Source: Bacteroidia bacterium
GTDB taxonomy: Bacteria > Bacteroidota > Bacteroidia > UKL13-3
DNA length: 8,092 nucleotides
Assembly: GCA_022402405.1 (NCBI GenBank)
Contig: JAKRSG010000293.1
Span: 1-8,092, forward strand
Direction: 5' to 3'
Shown piece by piece: positions 6,585 to 8,092 of this stretch. The notes beneath the pieces were generated by a model. It did not search any database. It was not told the origin of the DNA and saw only the letters and a program-made list of their open reading frames with translations. The translations under genes and the position numbers were made by a program. Position 1 is the stretch's first letter. The number at the start of each line of letters is the position of its first letter.

Positions 6585-8092
6585 ATGGAAAATATAGAAA
6601 AATATACTCCCAAAAATAAGATTAGAGTAGTAACTGCCGCAAGTTTGTTCGATGGTCATGATGCCGCCATAAACATTATGCGCAGGATCATTCAAGCAAG
6701 CGGCGCAGAAGTTATTCATTTAGGTCATGATAGAAGCGCCGAAGAAGTGGTAAACACTGCCATACAGGAAGATGCCAATGCCATTGCCATGACGAGTTAC
6801 CAAGGCGGACATGTGGAGTATTTTAAGTACATGTACGACCTTTTAAAAGAAAAAGGTTGCGGACATATAAGAATATTTGGTGGAGGGGGTGGAACCATTT
6901 TACCAGAAGAGATAGAAGAGTTACAAAACTACGGTATTACTAGAATTTATCACCCAGATGATGGCAGAGCAATGGGCTTGCAAGGCATGATTAACGACAT
7001 GCTTGAGAAGTGCGATTTTGCCACAGGAGCCAATTTAAATGGCGAAGTAAAACACCTAAAAGACCGCGATTACAAATCTATTGCACGATTAATATCGGCA
7101 GCAGAAAACTTCCCAGACGATTTTCATAGCTCCCAAAACCAATCGGATTGGAAAATAAACGAAGTGCCAGTTTTAGGTATTACAGGAACAGGTGGAGCTG
7201 GAAAGTCTTCATTAGTAGATGAATTAGTAAGAAGATTTTTATTAGACTTTCCAGATAAACACATTGCTATTATTTCGGTTGACCCAAGTAAAAGAAAGAC
7301 AGGCGGCGCTTTATTAGGAGATAGAATTCGTATGAACGCTATTAAAAATGATAGAGTTTACATGCGCTCTTTGGCTACTCGTCAGAGTAATCTTGCCCTT
7401 TCAAAATACGTGAAAGAAGCAATAGATATTGTTAAAGCAGCCAATTTTGATTTAATCATTTTAGAAACATCTGGTATCGGACAAAGCGATACAGAGATTA
7501 TAGAACATAGCAATACTTCTTTGTATGTAATGACGCCAGAATACGGTGCGGCTACGCAGTTAGAGAAGATAGATATGTTGGATTTTGCAGATATTATTGC
7601 CATTAATAAATTCGATAAAAAAGGTGCGTTAGATGCCATTCGTGATGTAAAAAAACAATACCAACGTAACCACTTAATGTTTGATAAAAATCCGGATGAC
7701 ATGCCTGTTTATGGCACTATTGCCTCACAGTTTAACGACCCAGGCATGAACAGGTTGTACAAAGCTGTTATGGACAAAATAGTAGAAAAAACAGGAGCTC
7801 CATTACATTCTACTTACGAGATTAGCGAAGAAATGAGCGAGAAGATTTATATCATTCCACCTTCACGCACACGCTATTTATCCGAGATATCAGAAACCAA
7901 CAGAAACTACGATAAGTGGGTTCAGAAACAAGCCGCCATTGCCGATAAGTTATTTGGCTTACACTCGGCCATGAACACACTTAAAGAATCTACTTTAGAA
8001 GATAAAGATCGCCTCATAAAAGGATTAGATGAAACCTATCATCAGGTGGCATTAGACTTAGACCCACGAAATAAAATTATTTTAGAAACATG
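6585..8092 (+). CDS. icmF: Fused isobutyryl-CoA mutase IcmF, N-terminal part (B12 domain and GTPase chaperone)
   Basis: The frame is open from ATG 6585 to the window end: 502 codons of a protein that is usually about 1,100 residues. IcmF interconverts isobutyryl-CoA and n-butyryl-CoA by an adenosylcobalamin radical reaction, and its built-in GTPase guards loading of the cofactor. Domains in order: a B12-binding domain (about 10-145) with D23-G-H25-D, the cobalt ligand being H25, then SYQGGH (71-76) and a glycine run at 99-103; a linker; and a MeaI/MeaB-type G domain (about 191-405). The G domain has P-loop GTGGAGKS (201-208), GDRIRM (245-250), ETSGIGQSD (294-302) and the guanine-specificity motif NKFD (341-344). 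From about 410 the chain enters the linker towards the large mutase domain, which lies outside the window, so the substrate-selecting residues cannot be read. The order B12 domain, GTPase, mutase separates IcmF from ordinary methylmalonyl-CoA mutase and from stand-alone MeaB. No Shine-Dalgarno sequence is present. Confidence 0.94.
   Translation, partial: MENIEKYTPKNKIRVVTAASLFDGHDAAINIMRRIIQASGAEVIHLGHDRSAEEVVNTAIQEDANAIAMTSYQGGHVEYFKYMYDLLKEKGCGHIRIFGGGGGTILPEEIEELQNYGITRIYHPDDGRAMGLQGMINDMLEKCDFATGANLNGEVKHLKDRDYKSIARLISAAENFPDDFHSSQNQSDWKINEVPVLGITGTGGAGKSSLVDELVRRFLLDFPDKHIAIISVDPSKRKTGGALLGDRIRMNAIKNDRVYMRSLATRQSNLALSKYVKEAIDIVKAANFDLIILETSGIGQSDTEIIEHSNTSLYVMTPEYGAATQLEKIDMLDFADIIAINKFDKKGALDAIRDVKKQYQRNHLMFDKNPDDMPVYGTIASQFNDPGMNRLYKAVMDKIVEKTGAPLHSTYEISEEMSEKIYIIPPSRTRYLSEISETNRNYDKWVQKQAAIADKLFGLHSAMNTLKESTLEDKDRLIKGLDETYHQVALDLDPRNKIILET

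Noticed and set aside
7382..7702. 106-residue minus-strand open frame
   Set aside because: Antisense to the GTPase domain of icmF, whose motifs are all intact on the plus strand.

Overview
The window looks like chromosomal DNA of a low-GC member of the Bacteroidota. The evidence is the gene content (a DUF5606-type protein, a DUF481-like outer-membrane barrel, an isobutyryl-CoA mutase fusion IcmF), the absence of Shine-Dalgarno sequences before the starts, and several matches to the Bacteroidota -7 promoter box TAnnTTTG. The genus cannot be told from what is here. No rRNA, tRNA, CRISPR array, insertion sequence or phage gene is visible.

Layout: (1) 1-3413, minus strand: a two-gene unit. The promoter-proximal gene (2352-3413) encodes an exported protein that looks like a DUF3142-type TIM barrel. 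Its 3' end overlaps by 38 bp the start of a very long exported protein of unknown function (2389 down to position 1, 796 codons visible and still open at the window edge). (2) 3414-3536: a divergent intergenic region with a candidate promoter for the minus-strand pair. (3) 3537-4958, plus strand: a PLP enzyme of the tryptophanase / tyrosine phenol-lyase family, whose substrate-site residues point to tryptophanase (tnaA). (4) 4979-5014: a strong, symmetrical hairpin between convergent genes, probably a bidirectional terminator. (5) 5048-5638, minus strand: a DUF5606-type protein with an acidic then lysine/alanine/proline-rich tail. (6) 5727-6479, plus strand: a DUF481-like outer-membrane beta-barrel that appears to start at TTG. 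(7) 6585 to the window end, plus strand: the N-terminal 502 codons of icmF, covering the B12-binding domain, the MeaI-type GTPase chaperone and the linker towards the mutase domain.

How the genes relate: most are single-gene transcription units that do not obviously share a pathway. tnaA (tryptophan to indole, pyruvate and ammonia) and icmF (isobutyryl-CoA / butyryl-CoA carbon-skeleton rearrangement) are both catabolic and cofactor-dependent, but separate promoters and an intervening barrel gene argue against an operon. The only clear multi-gene unit is the minus-strand pair at 1-3413, which is also the least understood part and the best candidate for an undescribed envelope-associated system. 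I see nothing else that demands a new system.
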